Source: JAAYKT01 sp964408955
GTDB lineage: Bacteria; Bacillota; Clostridia; Lutisporales; Lutisporaceae
DNA length: 64,000 nt
Direction: 5' to 3'
NCBI GenBank assembly: GCA_964408955.1
Contig: CAYPBK010000004.1
Coordinates: forward strand, 36,079-100,078
The notes under the pieces are model-generated. The model saw only the letters and a program-made list of their open reading frames with translations. It ran no database searches and was not told where the DNA came from. Shown here piece by piece: positions 1 through 10,700 of this stretch; within the stretch, counting starts at the first letter, position 1; every line of letters starts with the position of its first letter. A program made the translations under genes and the position numbers.

Positions 1-377
1 ATATATATGATGAAAAAAACATAAGGAATACCACAACGATAATTGCGTTTGTTGTTATTTTTATTACTTTGATGATATTGCCAATTCTTCACAAATACTT
101 ACTAAACTTATTGAGGAATCATGCGTTTCTAACTACCTTTTATGAAATGGAAGAGGTTAAGCAGAATAAAAACATTTCCTTTCTAATTGAAATGGGTAAG
201 CTAACCCAAAGGGAAAGCCAGATTGCCGAATTGCTTTTAAAAGGGAGAACATATAAAATGATAGCAAATGAGTTCTGTTTAAGTGAGAATACAGTGAAAA
301 CACATGTGAAAAATATATATTCAAAGTTAGAAGTAAAAAGTAAAGTCGAGCTCATGGATTTAATAATAGGGAAATAG
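1..377 (+). CDS. LuxR-type regulator, C-terminal part (5' truncated by window edge)
   Basis: The reading frame is open from base 3, so the first in-window start (TTG 69) is probably not the true start. Codons before it encode a hydrophobic run rich in I, V and F followed by MILPIL, which looks like a membrane segment. The last ~65 residues form a LuxR/GerE helix-turn-helix: the LTQRESQIAELLLKG helix, then SENTVKTHVKNIYSKL, the classic recognition helix. The protein is therefore likely a membrane-tethered DNA-binding regulator of the kind common in Clostridia, not a soluble response regulator. No partner is visible because the upstream DNA is missing. A strong terminator follows 15 bp after the stop. 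The HTH is certain; the membrane-protein architecture is inferred from a short stretch. Confidence 0.8.
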   Translation, partial: IYDEKNIRNTTTIIAFVVIFITLMILPILHKYLLNLLRNHAFLTTFYEMEEVKQNKNISFLIEMGKLTQRESQIAELLLKGRTYKMIANEFCLSENTVKTHVKNIYSKLEVKSKVELMDLIIGK

Positions 378-391
378 CTAATAGACTAGCT

Positions 392-419
392 CCTCACCCA
401 TTACGGGTGAGGTTTTTTT
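392..419 (+). terminator. Rho-independent terminator after the LuxR gene
   Basis: Perfect 8-bp GC-rich stem CCTCACCC/GGGTGAGG with loop ATTAC, followed directly by a run of seven T. Confidence 0.93.
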
Positions 420-595
420 ATTTATATATATAAAATCACCCTCTTTGGGTGTCGGCTATTTAATAAAAATAAACTATGATGTATTAAATATTATTTAAAA
501 TTATTTTAATTTAATTTAAAACTTTTTGATAAGGGGGATAGCATTAATTCTTTAACAAAAGAGTAAATCAAAAATAAAAATAGAGGAGAGAAAAA

Positions 596-2047
596 ATGAA
601 GAAACAATTATCGTTATTTATCGCATTAACAATCGTTTTTAGTTTAGTAAGCGGACTTTCTATAGTAGTTTCCGCCGATGGGAATCATCAATGGGTTTTA
701 GTTGAGACACACTATTTTCCCATACCTCCCGAAAACAACGAAGAAAGCAGCGGTTTGTGGAATTGTAAAAGCAGTATGGGGAATAACACAGTGGAATTAG
801 AATCAATTATAAATGATCCTTATGACAAAACAAATTATAGTAATCTTCATGCCATATATAGATGGAGCGATTTACCTCAAGTCATACAGCCAAACGGAAG
901 GTTAGTTGTAAAGGTAGAACAGGAAGCAATAAAGAGAGTATTTGGTAATAGGACTGATTCTCTTTACCCTTACATGAAAATGGATGCACCTGATCTTGAG
1001 CTTGGTTATGGAACAGCAAGCAGTGAAGAAGCAAAGATTATTCTTCCTAACGGGACGGAGGAAAGGTATGCCAAATTTGGTTATGGCGGACATGAGCTGC
1101 TGCAAAGAAATGGCACATTTGATATGGTAATTGAGGATTTTGGAAAAGGCTATACGGAGAATCAAAGAAAAGGTGTTTATGTTGGCTTCTGGGGTGTGAA
1201 AAAATTAATGGGAGTTAGGTATGTTTACGAATGGCAGGAAATGAGTAGTACAGTAGGCACTTTCCCTACAGAAACCACTATAACCATTATTTCAACACAG
1301 ACAACGCAGCCCCCGGCTGAATCGACTGTACCATCCGCACCGACATCGTCAGATAAAGGAGCCGAAGCTTTTGAATCAGGAGCAAGAATAATGTGGCCAG
1401 AAGTTGCAAATATACTTGGATATAGATTATATAGGTCTAAAAATCAAGGACAATTGGGAATATCAGTAACGGATTTCTATATCACCAGCACATCCTATGC
1501 TGATGTAAACGTTGAGCCTAATACGACTTATTACTATTCTGTAAAACCTGTATTGGCTGAAGCAAACCCCTATCAAGGAATAGAGGAAAAACTGGGAGAT
1601 GTAATAGCTACTTTTGTAGTGACGACGGGAGGGCAAATCTATAAACCGGGACATTTCAAGCATTTTATCATGCTGAAATTGGATAGTCCTTATATGAGCA
1701 AAGACGGAGTAGAAGAAGAAGTGGATCCGGGGCGAGGAACTTCACCTATAGTATTGGCAGGAAGAACAATGGTTCCAATAAGAGCAGTTGTTGAGGCTAT
1801 GGGCGGAACCGTAGGCTGGGACGGGGGAACAAGTCTAATAACACTAAATGCAAGAGGGAATAAAGTTGAAATGTGGCTGGGCAAAACAGATATAAAAGTA
1901 AACGGAGCAGCAAAAGAAATGGATATAGCTCCGGTGGCAAAAGACGGCAGAACCTATGTACCTGTTAGATTCGCAGCAGAAAATCTAAACTGCAAAGTAG
2001 ATTGGATAAACAGTACTAAAGAAGCGGTTATTGTTTACGAAGAATAA
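596..2047 (+). CDS. Secreted protein with unique middle, FN3-like and copper-amine-oxidase-N-like domain
   Basis: Start ATG 596 has a GAGGAG site 8 bp upstream. Residues 1-28 are a Sec signal peptide (MKKQLSLF..., hydrophobic core, cut near VSA). Residues ~30-215 show no family I recognise. A T/P/S-rich linker (~220-255) leads to a fibronectin-III-like segment (~260-350, with the IMWPEVANILGYRLYRS pattern). The last ~130 residues match the copper amine oxidase N-terminal-like domain found on many clostridial surface proteins (RTMVPIRAVVEAMGG, GRTYVPVRFAAENL). This domain is not an oxidase; it probably serves in wall or surface association. The leader/signal peptide and everything from about base 1352 are nearly identical to the gene at 2804, so the pair shares ends and differs only in the middle. 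Product class is secure, function unknown. Confidence 0.8.
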   Translation: MKKQLSLFIALTIVFSLVSGLSIVVSADGNHQWVLVETHYFPIPPENNEESSGLWNCKSSMGNNTVELESIINDPYDKTNYSNLHAIYRWSDLPQVIQPNGRLVVKVEQEAIKRVFGNRTDSLYPYMKMDAPDLELGYGTASSEEAKIILPNGTEERYAKFGYGGHELLQRNGTFDMVIEDFGKGYTENQRKGVYVGFWGVKKLMGVRYVYEWQEMSSTVGTFPTETTITIISTQTTQPPAESTVPSAPTSSDKGAEAFESGARIMWPEVANILGYRLYRSKNQGQLGISVTDFYITSTSYADVNVEPNTTYYYSVKPVLAEANPYQGIEEKLGDVIATFVVTTGGQIYKPGHFKHFIMLKLDSPYMSKDGVEEEVDPGRGTSPIVLAGRTMVPIRAVVEAMGGTVGWDGGTSLITLNARGNKVEMWLGKTDIKVNGAAKEMDIAPVAKDGRTYVPVRFAAENLNCKVDWINSTKEAVIVYEE

Positions 2048-2048
2048 A
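1352..2048 (+). repeat. Direct repeat copy 1, shared 3' half of the two secreted proteins
   Basis: About 697 bp, nearly identical to 3281-3977 (constant offset 1929). Only a handful of mostly synonymous differences are visible. It covers the FN3-like and copper-amine-oxidase-N-like domains. Confidence 0.9.
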
Positions 2049-2065
2049 TTCGTGGGATTTTGCGA

Positions 2066-2097
2066 CTCATGGGGGCTCTTGGATAGAGCCCCGTGAG
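2066..2097 (+). promoter_or_regulatory. Hairpin between secreted protein and membrane protein
   Basis: Near-perfect inverted repeat: left arm 2066-2079 (CTCATGGGGGCTCT), right arm 2085-2097 (AGAGCCCCGTGAG), with one bulge. There is no T-run, so it is a weak terminator at best. It could instead be an mRNA-stabilising or attenuating hairpin. It covers the GTG at 2093, which argues that translation starts downstream at 2117. Confidence 0.55.
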
Positions 2098-2116
2098 CCT
2101 AAAGGAGAAATGTATT

Positions 2117-2623
2117 GTGGAAGGAATAAAGCAAAGACTAAGCTTTTATTTTATTTTACTGGTTACATCATTCGTATTTTTAATAACATTTTATGCAAGA
2201 ATGATTGAACACAGTAAAATTAGCATTGTCATTGTCTTTGCTATATTTCTTCTTGTATTTTTAATAGTATTTACTTTATTTTTATCTGAGTATAGAAACT
2301 ATAGATATGCTTTATTAATTGTCGAAAACAAGATATTCGATATTCAAGCAGCAGTGGATGATTGTTTTTCAAATAATAGTATTGAATTTATAATATCTTG
2401 TTTTGGTATATTGGTGGGAACAAAGATTATAAGGTTTAATGTGGAAGGAATACAACTAAAGGAAGTGGTTATCTCAAACAAAGTTATAAGTATAACCTAT
2501 GAAAAGGATAACAAAAGAAGAAATATTAAATTGCTGCACGGAATAGCAGAAAAGGCCAAGGTAAAAGAAATATCTGAAAAATTCCAATTTGAAACCGGGA
2601 TTAACCCTTTTATTCTAGATTAA
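2117..2623 (+). CDS. Small membrane protein of unknown function
   Basis: I place the start at GTG 2117, 9 bp after AAAGGAG (2101-2107), not at GTG 2093, which lies inside a hairpin. The product has 168 residues. Two hydrophobic segments near the N terminus (RLSFYFILLVTSFVFLITF and ISIVIVFAIFLLVFLIVFTLF) make a helical hairpin in the membrane. They are followed by a ~100-residue soluble domain with alternating beta-strand-like stretches, predicted cytoplasmic. I recognise no family. It sits between the two duplicated secreted proteins and may be co-transcribed with the first, but no functional link is visible. Confidence 0.6.
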   Translation: MEGIKQRLSFYFILLVTSFVFLITFYARMIEHSKISIVIVFAIFLLVFLIVFTLFLSEYRNYRYALLIVENKIFDIQAAVDDCFSNNSIEFIISCFGILVGTKIIRFNVEGIQLKEVVISNKVISITYEKDNKRRNIKLLHGIAEKAKVKEISEKFQFETGINPFILD

Positions 2624-2803
2624 TATCACTTAGTTTTTAAGCGTCACGTTAAAATCTAAAATTATATCGAAAGAGGAATAATTATGGGATAGGGAAAACA
2701 TTCATCTTTTAAAAAAATGCATTCTTGAATGGTTATATCCTTCTAGCGGCAATAGGATATGGGCAGAAATTTTAGTAAAAATAAAAATAGAGGAGAGAAA
2801 AAA

Positions 2804-3976
2804 ATGAAGAAAAATTTATCGTTGTTTATCGCATTAACTATCGTTTTTAGTTTGTTAAGCGGACTATCTATTATAGTTTCTGCACAGCCTACAGCTACAT
2901 CATCAAATGAAAGCATAGATTTTGGCAAGTACTCTTGGACCGGAGAATGGGATACTAATTGGGGAAAGATGGTTCTGACACAAAACAGTTCTGTTGTAAC
3001 CGGGGACTATACCCATGACAAAGGAAAAATATCAGGCACTATTAATGGTAATAAACTAATAGGAACATGGGCTGAATCCCCAAAATATGCACCTCCAAAT
3101 GATGCAGGGGACATTGAATTTACAATGTCTGATGATGGAAAGAGTTTTTCCGGTAAATGGCGTTATGGTTCTTCGGGCTCCTGGGGTAATTGGGAAGGCG
3201 GAAAAAGAATTACTGAAGTATTGCCGGCACCATCAACACCGACGCAACCTGCTACACCTCCATCCACACCGGCATCGACAGACAAAGGAGCCGAAGTTTT
3301 TGAATCAGGAGCAAGAATAATGTGGCCAGAAGTTGCAAATATACTTGGATACAGATTATATAGGTCTAAAAATCAAGGACAATTAGGAATATCAGTAACG
3401 GATTTCTATATCACCAGCACATCCTATGCTGATGTAAATGTCGAGCCTAATACGACTTATTATTATTCTGTAAAACCTGTATTGGCTGAAGCAAATCCTT
3501 ATCAAGGAATAGAGGAAAAACTGGGAGATGTAATAGCTACTTTTGTAGTGACTACGGGAGGTCAAATCTATAAACCGGGACATTTCAAGCATTTTATCAT
3601 GCTGAAATTGGATAGTCCTTATATGAGCAAAGACGGAGTAGAAGAAGAAGTGGATCCGGGGCGAGGAACTTCACCTATAGTATTGGCAGGAAGAACAATG
3701 GTTCCAATAAGAGCAGTTGTTGAGGCTATGGGCGGAACCGTAGGCTGGGACGGGGGAACAAGTCTAATAACACTAAATGCAAGAGGGAATAAAGTTGAAA
3801 TGTGGCTGGGCAAAACAGATATAAAAGTAAACGGAGCAGCAAAAGAAATGGATATAGCTCCGGTGGCAAAAGACGGCAGAACCTATGTGCCTGTTAGATT
3901 CGCAGCAGAAAATTTAAACTGCAAAGTAGATTGGATAAACAGTACTAAAGAAGCAGTTATTGTTTACGAAGAATAA
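2804..3976 (+). CDS. Secreted protein, paralog of the 596 gene with a different middle domain
   Basis: Start ATG 2804 has the same AGAGGAGAG site and leader as the gene at 596; the in-frame extension back to 2759 is not supported by a ribosome site. Signal peptide residues 1-28. Residues ~35-140 form a compact beta-rich domain with W-T-G-x-W and GTINGNKLIGTW patterns (GKYSWTGEWDTNWGKMVLTQ, SFSGKWRYG). This type recurs in Firmicute extracellular proteins and looks like a small beta-barrel. After a P/T-rich linker come the same FN3-like and copper-amine-oxidase-N-like domains as in the neighbour, almost identical at DNA level. The pair is a clear domain shuffle. Ligand and substrate unknown. 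Confidence 0.8.
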   Translation: MKKNLSLFIALTIVFSLLSGLSIIVSAQPTATSSNESIDFGKYSWTGEWDTNWGKMVLTQNSSVVTGDYTHDKGKISGTINGNKLIGTWAESPKYAPPNDAGDIEFTMSDDGKSFSGKWRYGSSGSWGNWEGGKRITEVLPAPSTPTQPATPPSTPASTDKGAEVFESGARIMWPEVANILGYRLYRSKNQGQLGISVTDFYITSTSYADVNVEPNTTYYYSVKPVLAEANPYQGIEEKLGDVIATFVVTTGGQIYKPGHFKHFIMLKLDSPYMSKDGVEEEVDPGRGTSPIVLAGRTMVPIRAVVEAMGGTVGWDGGTSLITLNARGNKVEMWLGKTDIKVNGAAKEMDIAPVAKDGRTYVPVRFAAENLNCKVDWINSTKEAVIVYEE

Positions 3977-3977
3977 A
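3281..3977 (+). repeat. Direct repeat copy 2, shared 3' half of the two secreted proteins
   Basis: Second copy of the 1352-2048 segment. The near identity at synonymous sites points to recent duplication or ongoing gene conversion. Confidence 0.9.
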
Positions 3978-4005
3978 TACGAAAGATCATATAAGACTAC
4001 AAAAT

Positions 4006-4172
4006 GACTCGCGGTGACTGACTGAGACCACTGAAAAAGTTACTTTATTGTCATTCTGAGCGTTAGCAAGGAATCTTAATGTGTTGGTAAAACATGATTC
4101 CTCACTTCGTTCAGAGTGACTTTTTTTGGGAAACATGTATTTGTCAGTGATTTTGGAATGGCACCGTGAGTC
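4006..4172. repeat. Nested inverted-repeat element (MITE-like) upstream of addB
   Basis: Outer arms GACTCGCGGTG (4006-4016) and CACCGTGAGTC (4162-4172) pair 10 of 11. Inside is a second imperfect palindrome with arms starting GTCATTCTGAGCG (4050) and ending TTCAGAGTGAC (4110-4120), followed by seven T. The inner hairpin can terminate transcription of the 2804 gene. The nested layout resembles a small non-autonomous repeat. No other copy was found in this window. Confidence 0.6.
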
Positions 4173-4193
4173 TTTTATTATGTAGCAAAATTG

Positions 4194-4202
4194 TGCTATA
4201 AT
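4194..4202 (+). promoter_or_regulatory. Extended -10 promoter of addBA
   Basis: TGCTATAAT, a perfect extended -10 element, ends 44 bp before the addB ATG. No good -35 hexamer is visible, as expected for extended -10 promoters. Confidence 0.6.
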
Positions 4203-4246
4203 AGTTGGAAACGAGTGGATAATTCAATTTATTTGGCGGTGATAAA

Positions 4247-7200
4247 ATGAGCTTGCGCATTATTTATGGCAAAGCAGGAAGCGGCAAAAGCAAAGCATGT
4301 ATTGATGAAATAAAAAACAGATGGGAAGAGGGCGCGATAGGACCTTTAATTTTGATAGTGCCGGAGCAGTTTTCTTTCCAAGGTGAAAGAAGAATGGCAC
4401 AAGCCTTAGGTGGCCTGGGTATGGGAAAACCGGAGGTTTTAAGCTTTAAAAGACTGGCACGAAAGATAATGGATGAGGTAGGAGGTTCTGCGAAGCAACA
4501 TGTGAATAATGCGGGTAAAGCTATGATAATACATAGTGTATTGAGTAAGCACAGAGATAGCTTTAAAGCCTTTGGAAGATCCGCCGGTCAAAAAGGTTTT
4601 GTAAATAAGCTATCCGGTATGCTCTCAGAATTCAAAAGATATAATGTTAACCCTGAAATATTGGAGGAGACTACGGATAAAATAGAGGACAGATTCTTAA
4701 AGGATAAGCTGGAAGACTTGACTTTAATTTATTCAAGGTATGAGGAAATACTGCATCAAAGGTATATAGATACTGATGATGATTTAACTTTGCTAAAAAA
4801 CTGTATCAGTAAAAGCAAATATTTAAAGGATTCGGAGATTTGGATTGATGAATTTTCCGGCTTTACTCCACAGGAATATGAAATAATCGCTGAATTATTA
4901 CAAACAACAAAGGGGATAAATATTAGCCTTTGCACTGATTGTCTTATAGATTGTGAACAGATACAGGATGTTGATGTTTTTTCCTCCATAAAGTATACGG
5001 CATATAGGCTTAATAAAACTGCGCAGGATTTGAATATTAAAGTGGAAAAGCCTGTTGGGTTAAACCAAAGCATTCCTCAAAGATACAAAGATAGCAAAGC
5101 ATTGCAGCATATGGAGGAATTTTTATTCAAATACCCCTATAAAGTTTTTAAAGAGGAAACCGATAATATTAAAGTTTATTCCGCCGCTAACCCATACAAT
5201 GAGGTGGAAAACACTGCTATTGCCATCGTTAACTATTGCAGGGAGAAGAATATCAGATATAAAGATATGGCAGTTATAATGAGAAATCTGGATGATTATG
5301 AGAAGCTCATAAGGATAATATTCCCTCAATACAATATACCTTTTTTTATAGATAAAAAGCGCGCCGTAACGGAGCATCCCCTTACTCTTCTGGTCTTATC
5401 TATTTTACAAATTCTGATTAAAAATTTCAGCTACGAGTCTATATTCAGATATTTAAAAACAGGTCTTATATCAAAAACCCAGAGCATTACACCGGATAGT
5501 CCCGAGTATAATAGCGAGGTAGGCGAGGATTCTGAAGCTCCTTCCGACTATGCTAATAGACTAAGTTCAGAGGATATAGATGTATTAGAAAACTATGTTT
5601 TGGCTAACGGAATAAGAGGCAGTAAATGGTACCAAAGTGAGCCCTGGGATTATAGAATAGAATATACTATTGATGGAAAAGAACCGGAAAAAGAAGAATT
5701 GGAATTGATAAAGAGAATAAATGATATTCGATTGTCAGTAGTTAAGCCTATTATTACTTTTAAAGAGAAAGCCAAGTCATCAAAAAAGGTTGAGGATCTT
5801 TGCCGGTATTTATATGAATTTCTATTGGATATAGGAATATCAGAGAAAATAGAGGAGCTGGAGAATAGATACAAAGAAGAGGGAGAATTGGAACTGGCCG
5901 ACGGGTATAGACAGATTTGGGATATGATTGTAGATATTCTCGATCAGATTGTAGAGGTTAAAGGTGGCGAAACGCTAAAACTGGAAGAGTTTTATGATAC
6001 TCTGGATTTAGGCTTTGCAGAATACAGCATGGGCCTCATACCTCATGCGGTGGATGAGGTACTTGTTGGCAGCATAGACCGATGGAGAAGCCACGAGATA
6101 AAGGTTCTCTTCATCTTAGGAGCCAATGACGGGATAATACCTGCTGTGACAAAGGATGAAGGAATGCTATCCGATAAAGAACGAGGCATTTTAAAAACTC
6201 TTGGGGTTGAATTAGCACCGGATACGGGGGCTCAAGCCTTTGATGAACAATTTTTATTATACAGCTCTTTAACTAAAACAGGGGAGTATTTAATCATCAG
6301 TTATCCTATCGGTGACTCCGAAGGTAAAGGGCTGAGACCCTCCACCGTAGTCAACAAGCTAAAAAGAATTTTTCCCAATATGGAGAGGATTAGTACGGCT
6401 AGGGAAGAAAAGAAAGCCATAGAAAATATAACTGCAATTCTACCCACCTTTAATATGCTGATATCTGCTTTAAGAAGCCTGGCAGAAGGTAAAAATGTTG
6501 AAAATGAGTTATGGAAGGATGTTTATTCATGGTTTTTAAAAAAATCGGAGTGGAAGGATAAACTGGAGCTCATAACCCGAGGTTTAGTCTATAGTAATGA
6601 AGAAATACCTTTAAAGGATAACTTAGCGGGGGATAGCGATAAGCTGTATACATCAGTTTCAAGATTGGAGAAATATAATTCCTGTCCTTTTTCCTACTAT
6701 GTTCAATATGGCTTAAAAGCAAAGGAAAGAAGAATGATGAAGCTGGAAGCCCCTGATATAGGCAGCTTTTTACACCTTGTTATAAGCCGCTTTTCCGAGG
6801 ATTTGATAAAGGATAATTTAAAATGGGCAGATGTAAAGGAAGAATGGAGCAACAAAAAAATTGATTATCTCGTTGAGGACATAGTAGAAAACGCATCGGG
6901 ATTGCCTTTAAAAAGAACTAAACGATATGAATATTTAAAGGAAAGGTTAAAAGGTATAGTTAAAAGGTCTGTGTGGCTTATAGTGGAGCATGCCAAGGAA
7001 AGTGGCTTTGAGCCTATAATGTATGAAGCGGCTTTTGGTGAAGGAGACTTGCCTGCCATTACCCTTAATTTGCCTGAGGGCGGAGAGGTTGTAATTACAG
7101 GACGAATAGACAGAATAGATTTATTAGAAAAAGAAGATAAAAGCTATGTTCGGATAGTCGATTATAAATCAGGAAGCAAGAGCTTTAGGCTATCTGATGT

Positions 7201-7780
7201 ATACCATGGATTGCAGCTTCAGTTAATTCTTTACCTAAGCGCTATTTGGGAAAAAGGAATCAAAGGTTATGGGGATAAACTACTGCCAGCCGGGATGCTC
7301 TATTTTAAGCTGGATGAGCCATTAATAAAGGTTGATAGGAAAGAAACGGATGAGAATATAGAAAAAGAAATAAAGAAAAATATGAAAATGCGGGGGCTCA
7401 TTTTAGCAGATACAGCTATCGTAAAGGAAATGGATAGGAGTATAGCCGGCACGTCTATGATAATACCGGCACGGCTTAATAATGACGGCACCTTGGGCAA
7501 AAACTCCTCAATAGCCACTATTGAGCAATTTGAAGTGCTCAAATCCTATGCAATGGACTCCTTGATAAGTATTTCAAGAGAAATTAATAAAGGGAATATA
7601 TCAATATCACCCTATAAGAAAAATAAATTTACTTCATGTACCTACTGCCCTTATTCTCCAATATGCCGGTTTGAGTCAAATGTTGGAGGGAATAAGTATA
7701 GAGTTTTAAAAGACTATAAAAATGATAAGGCTTGGGAGCTGATGGTCAATAGTTGCAAAGGTGGTGAGGCAATTGACTAA
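4247..7780 (+). CDS. addB: ATP-dependent helicase/nuclease subunit B
   Basis: AddB pairs with AddA to resect double-strand breaks for RecA loading, acting like RecBCD at Chi-type sites. Its 1177 residues are normal for the family. The N terminus has a Walker A (GKAGSGKS, residues ~7-14). The C-terminal RecB-type nuclease has the IVDYKSG motif. The iron-sulfur cluster cysteines are present with family spacing: C813, then C1131, C1134 and C1140 (CTYCPYSPIC). ATG 4247 is preceded by a GGCGGTG site. The 3' end overlaps the start of addA, so the two are translationally coupled. An extended -10 promoter lies at 4194. Nothing looks truncated or altered. Confidence 0.96.
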   Translation: MSLRIIYGKAGSGKSKACIDEIKNRWEEGAIGPLILIVPEQFSFQGERRMAQALGGLGMGKPEVLSFKRLARKIMDEVGGSAKQHVNNAGKAMIIHSVLSKHRDSFKAFGRSAGQKGFVNKLSGMLSEFKRYNVNPEILEETTDKIEDRFLKDKLEDLTLIYSRYEEILHQRYIDTDDDLTLLKNCISKSKYLKDSEIWIDEFSGFTPQEYEIIAELLQTTKGINISLCTDCLIDCEQIQDVDVFSSIKYTAYRLNKTAQDLNIKVEKPVGLNQSIPQRYKDSKALQHMEEFLFKYPYKVFKEETDNIKVYSAANPYNEVENTAIAIVNYCREKNIRYKDMAVIMRNLDDYEKLIRIIFPQYNIPFFIDKKRAVTEHPLTLLVLSILQILIKNFSYESIFRYLKTGLISKTQSITPDSPEYNSEVGEDSEAPSDYANRLSSEDIDVLENYVLANGIRGSKWYQSEPWDYRIEYTIDGKEPEKEELELIKRINDIRLSVVKPIITFKEKAKSSKKVEDLCRYLYEFLLDIGISEKIEELENRYKEEGELELADGYRQIWDMIVDILDQIVEVKGGETLKLEEFYDTLDLGFAEYSMGLIPHAVDEVLVGSIDRWRSHEIKVLFILGANDGIIPAVTKDEGMLSDKERGILKTLGVELAPDTGAQAFDEQFLLYSSLTKTGEYLIISYPIGDSEGKGLRPSTVVNKLKRIFPNMERISTAREEKKAIENITAILPTFNMLISALRSLAEGKNVENELWKDVYSWFLKKSEWKDKLELITRGLVYSNEEIPLKDNLAGDSDKLYTSVSRLEKYNSCPFSYYVQYGLKAKERRMMKLEAPDIGSFLHLVISRFSEDLIKDNLKWADVKEEWSNKKIDYLVEDIVENASGLPLKRTKRYEYLKERLKGIVKRSVWLIVEHAKESGFEPIMYEAAFGEGDLPAITLNLPEGGEVVITGRIDRIDLLEKEDKSYVRIVDYKSGSKSFRLSDVYHGLQLQLILYLSAIWEKGIKGYGDKLLPAGMLYFKLDEPLIKVDRKETDENIEKEIKKNMKMRGLILADTAIVKEMDRSIAGTSMIIPARLNNDGTLGKNSSIATIEQFEVLKSYAMDSLISISREINKGNISISPYKKNKFTSCTYCPYSPICRFESNVGGNKYRVLKDYKNDKAWELMVNSCKGGEAID

Positions 7781-10700
7781 ATGGACTGATGAACAGCTAA
7801 GGGCAATAAAGGATAGAGATTGCGACCTCTTGGTTGCGGCAGCAGCCGGCGCGGGGAAAACTGCTGTACTGGTGGAAAGGATAATTCAGCGGATTATTTA
7901 TGATAAAAATCCAGCAGATATAGATAATATGCTGGTAGTGACCTTTACTAATGCAGCCGCAGCGGAAATGAGGGAGAGGATTGCACTAGCCCTGGACAAA
8001 GCAGTAGAAAAGGAGCCGGATTCAAAAAGACTTCAAAAGCAACTGCTTCTTTTGCCTAAAGCAGGTATTACAACTATACATTCCTTTTGCATGGATGTTC
8101 TGAAAAACAATTACTATAAGCTGGACCTGGCGCCGGATTTTAGAATTGCCGATGGCACGGAGAGCCTGCTATTAAAGATTGAGGCTCTGGATGAGCTTTT
8201 TGAAGCTCAATACGATAAAGGGGAAGATTCTTTTTATAAGCTTCTCAACTCCTATAGCGGCAATAAGGATGACAACAGTCTTAAGGAAATGGTTTTAGAA
8301 ACCTATAATTTTGTTCAAAGCATACCCTGGCCAGATAAATGGCTTAAAAATATGACGGATTGTTATCAGATAAATGAAGATTTTGATTTTATTAATACAA
8401 AGTGGGCAAAAATTATTTTGGAATTAGTTAATCTAGAGCTTTATGGGTGTATAACCACCCTCAAAAAAGCCCTCAGCATTGCAGGAGAAGGCTATGGGCT
8501 GGAAAAATGTGAAGCGCAGCTATTCTATGATATAAAGAATACAGAAAGATTAATATATCATGAAGGGCAAAACTGGGATAGCGTTGCTATGCTATTTGAG
8601 GATATTAAGTTTGAAACTCAGAAAAGACCTACAAAGGATGGCGATATGGCTTCCTATGAGATATTAAAGGCTTCGAGAAAGGATGCTAAAGAAAAAATAT
8701 ATAAACTGAGGGATGAATTTTTTAGTTGCAATGAAAGTGAAATCAAGGGGGATTTAGCCACTTTACAGCCTTTGATAAAATATTTATGTGAATTAGTAAT
8801 GAAATTTGATGAAGTGTATTCCCTAGCAAAAAAGGAAAAAGGCGTAATTGATTTTAACGATTTGGAGCATTTCAGCTTGAAAATCCTGACGGAAGCAGAT
8901 GAACAGGGCAATATAGCGCCGTCGCCTGTTGCTTTAAGCTTAAGAGATAAGTACGAAGAAATAATGATAGATGAATACCAGGACAGCAATATGGTTCAGG
9001 AGGTTATACTTAGCGTAATTTCAAGAAGAGATATAGGTAAACCCAACATGTTTATGGTAGGGGATGTAAAGCAAAGTATATACAGGTTCAGACAAGCCAA
9101 GCCGGAGCTTTTTTTGGATAAATACTCCAGATACTCGGATGCCGATGATGCCCTGGATAGAAAGGTAATGCTGTACAAAAATTTCAGGAGCAAAGAAGAA
9201 ATAATAACGGGGGTCAACTTTTTTTTCAGGCAGCTCATGACAGAGTATATTGGTGAAATAGACTATGGCGAAAAGGAGTTTCTAAACTATGGAGCAACTT
9301 TTCCGGAGGATAAAAACCAAAGGGGTGAGGCAAATGCTATAGAGCTGCATATACTTGATCTGTCTGAGAAAGAAGTGCTGACAGCAGACATAGAGGAAGA
9401 AAAGGAAGAAGAATCAATTGAGAAAGTTGATGGGGAAGAGGAAATAGAGGAGGACTTGGAAGATATCCAAGGAGAGGCAAGAATAATCGGCAGAAGGATA
9501 AAGGAGCTTGTGGGTGAAGGGAAAGAAGAAGCCTTCAGGATATATGATAAGGATTTAAAGGCATGGAGAAATGCGGATTACAAGGACATTGTGGTATTGC
9601 TGAGAACGGTGAAAAACTGGGCGGAAACCATTGAAGAAGAGCTGGAGTCCATGGGTGTTCCGGTTTTTGCAGACACAGGCACGGGCTATTTCAAAAGGAT
9701 GGAAGTCCAGATTATATTGTCCTTGCTTCAAATCATAGATAATCCTTTGCAGGACATACCTCTTATAGCTGTTTTAAAATCTCCTATAGGTGGATTTACT
9801 TCTCAGGAGCTTATGGATGTTAGGAATATTGATAAAAAAGCCTCCTTTTATGATGCATTGCAATTGGCAGTAAAGGATGACGGTGAAATCAGTAAAAAAG
9901 CTACCGCATTCATATCTGACCTCACTTTATGGAGGGAAAAGGCGCTGCATATGCCGACGGATGAGCTTATTTGGTATTTATATAATGAAACAGGTTTCTT
10001 AAGCTATGTTGGGGCAATGCCGGGAGGGCACCAAAGACAAGCAAATTTGCATATACTTTTTGAAAGAGCAAAGCAATACGAAGACACAAGCTTTAAAGGC
10101 TTGTTTAACTTCATTAATTTTATAGAAAAGCTGAGAGTGGGAAGCGGTGATATGGGTAATGCGAAAATTCTTGGGGAGAAAGATAATGTTGTGAGAATTA
10201 TGAGCATTCACAAAAGCAAGGGATTGGAGTTTCCTATAGTTATACTTGGCGGCGTAGGCAAAGCTTTTAATATGCAAGATACAAGGAAATCCATGCTTCT
10301 TCACCAGGATTTGGGCTTTGGTACAGATTTAGTGGATTTAAAGAGAAGAATAACCTATGTTACTTTACCCAAGACTGCCATAAAACATAAAATAAAGCGT
10401 GAGACATTATCTGAGGAAATGAGAATCCTCTATGTGGCAATGACCAGGGCAAAGGAAAAGCTTATCATTACAGGCTTTGATAAAAACCTTGTGAGGTCCT
10501 TATCAAAATGGGATGAAGTCCTAGGTTTTACAATGGAAAAATTGCCGGCTTATATGGTTATAAGCGGAAGAAGGTTTTTAGACTGGGTAGGCTTGGCTTT
10601 GGCAAGGCATACTAATTTAAGAAACATAGAGGCATCAGGCAGTACCGGCTTTAAAAAAGCGTTCCCCTGGAAAGTAAGAGTTTGGCACAAGGAAGAGCTA

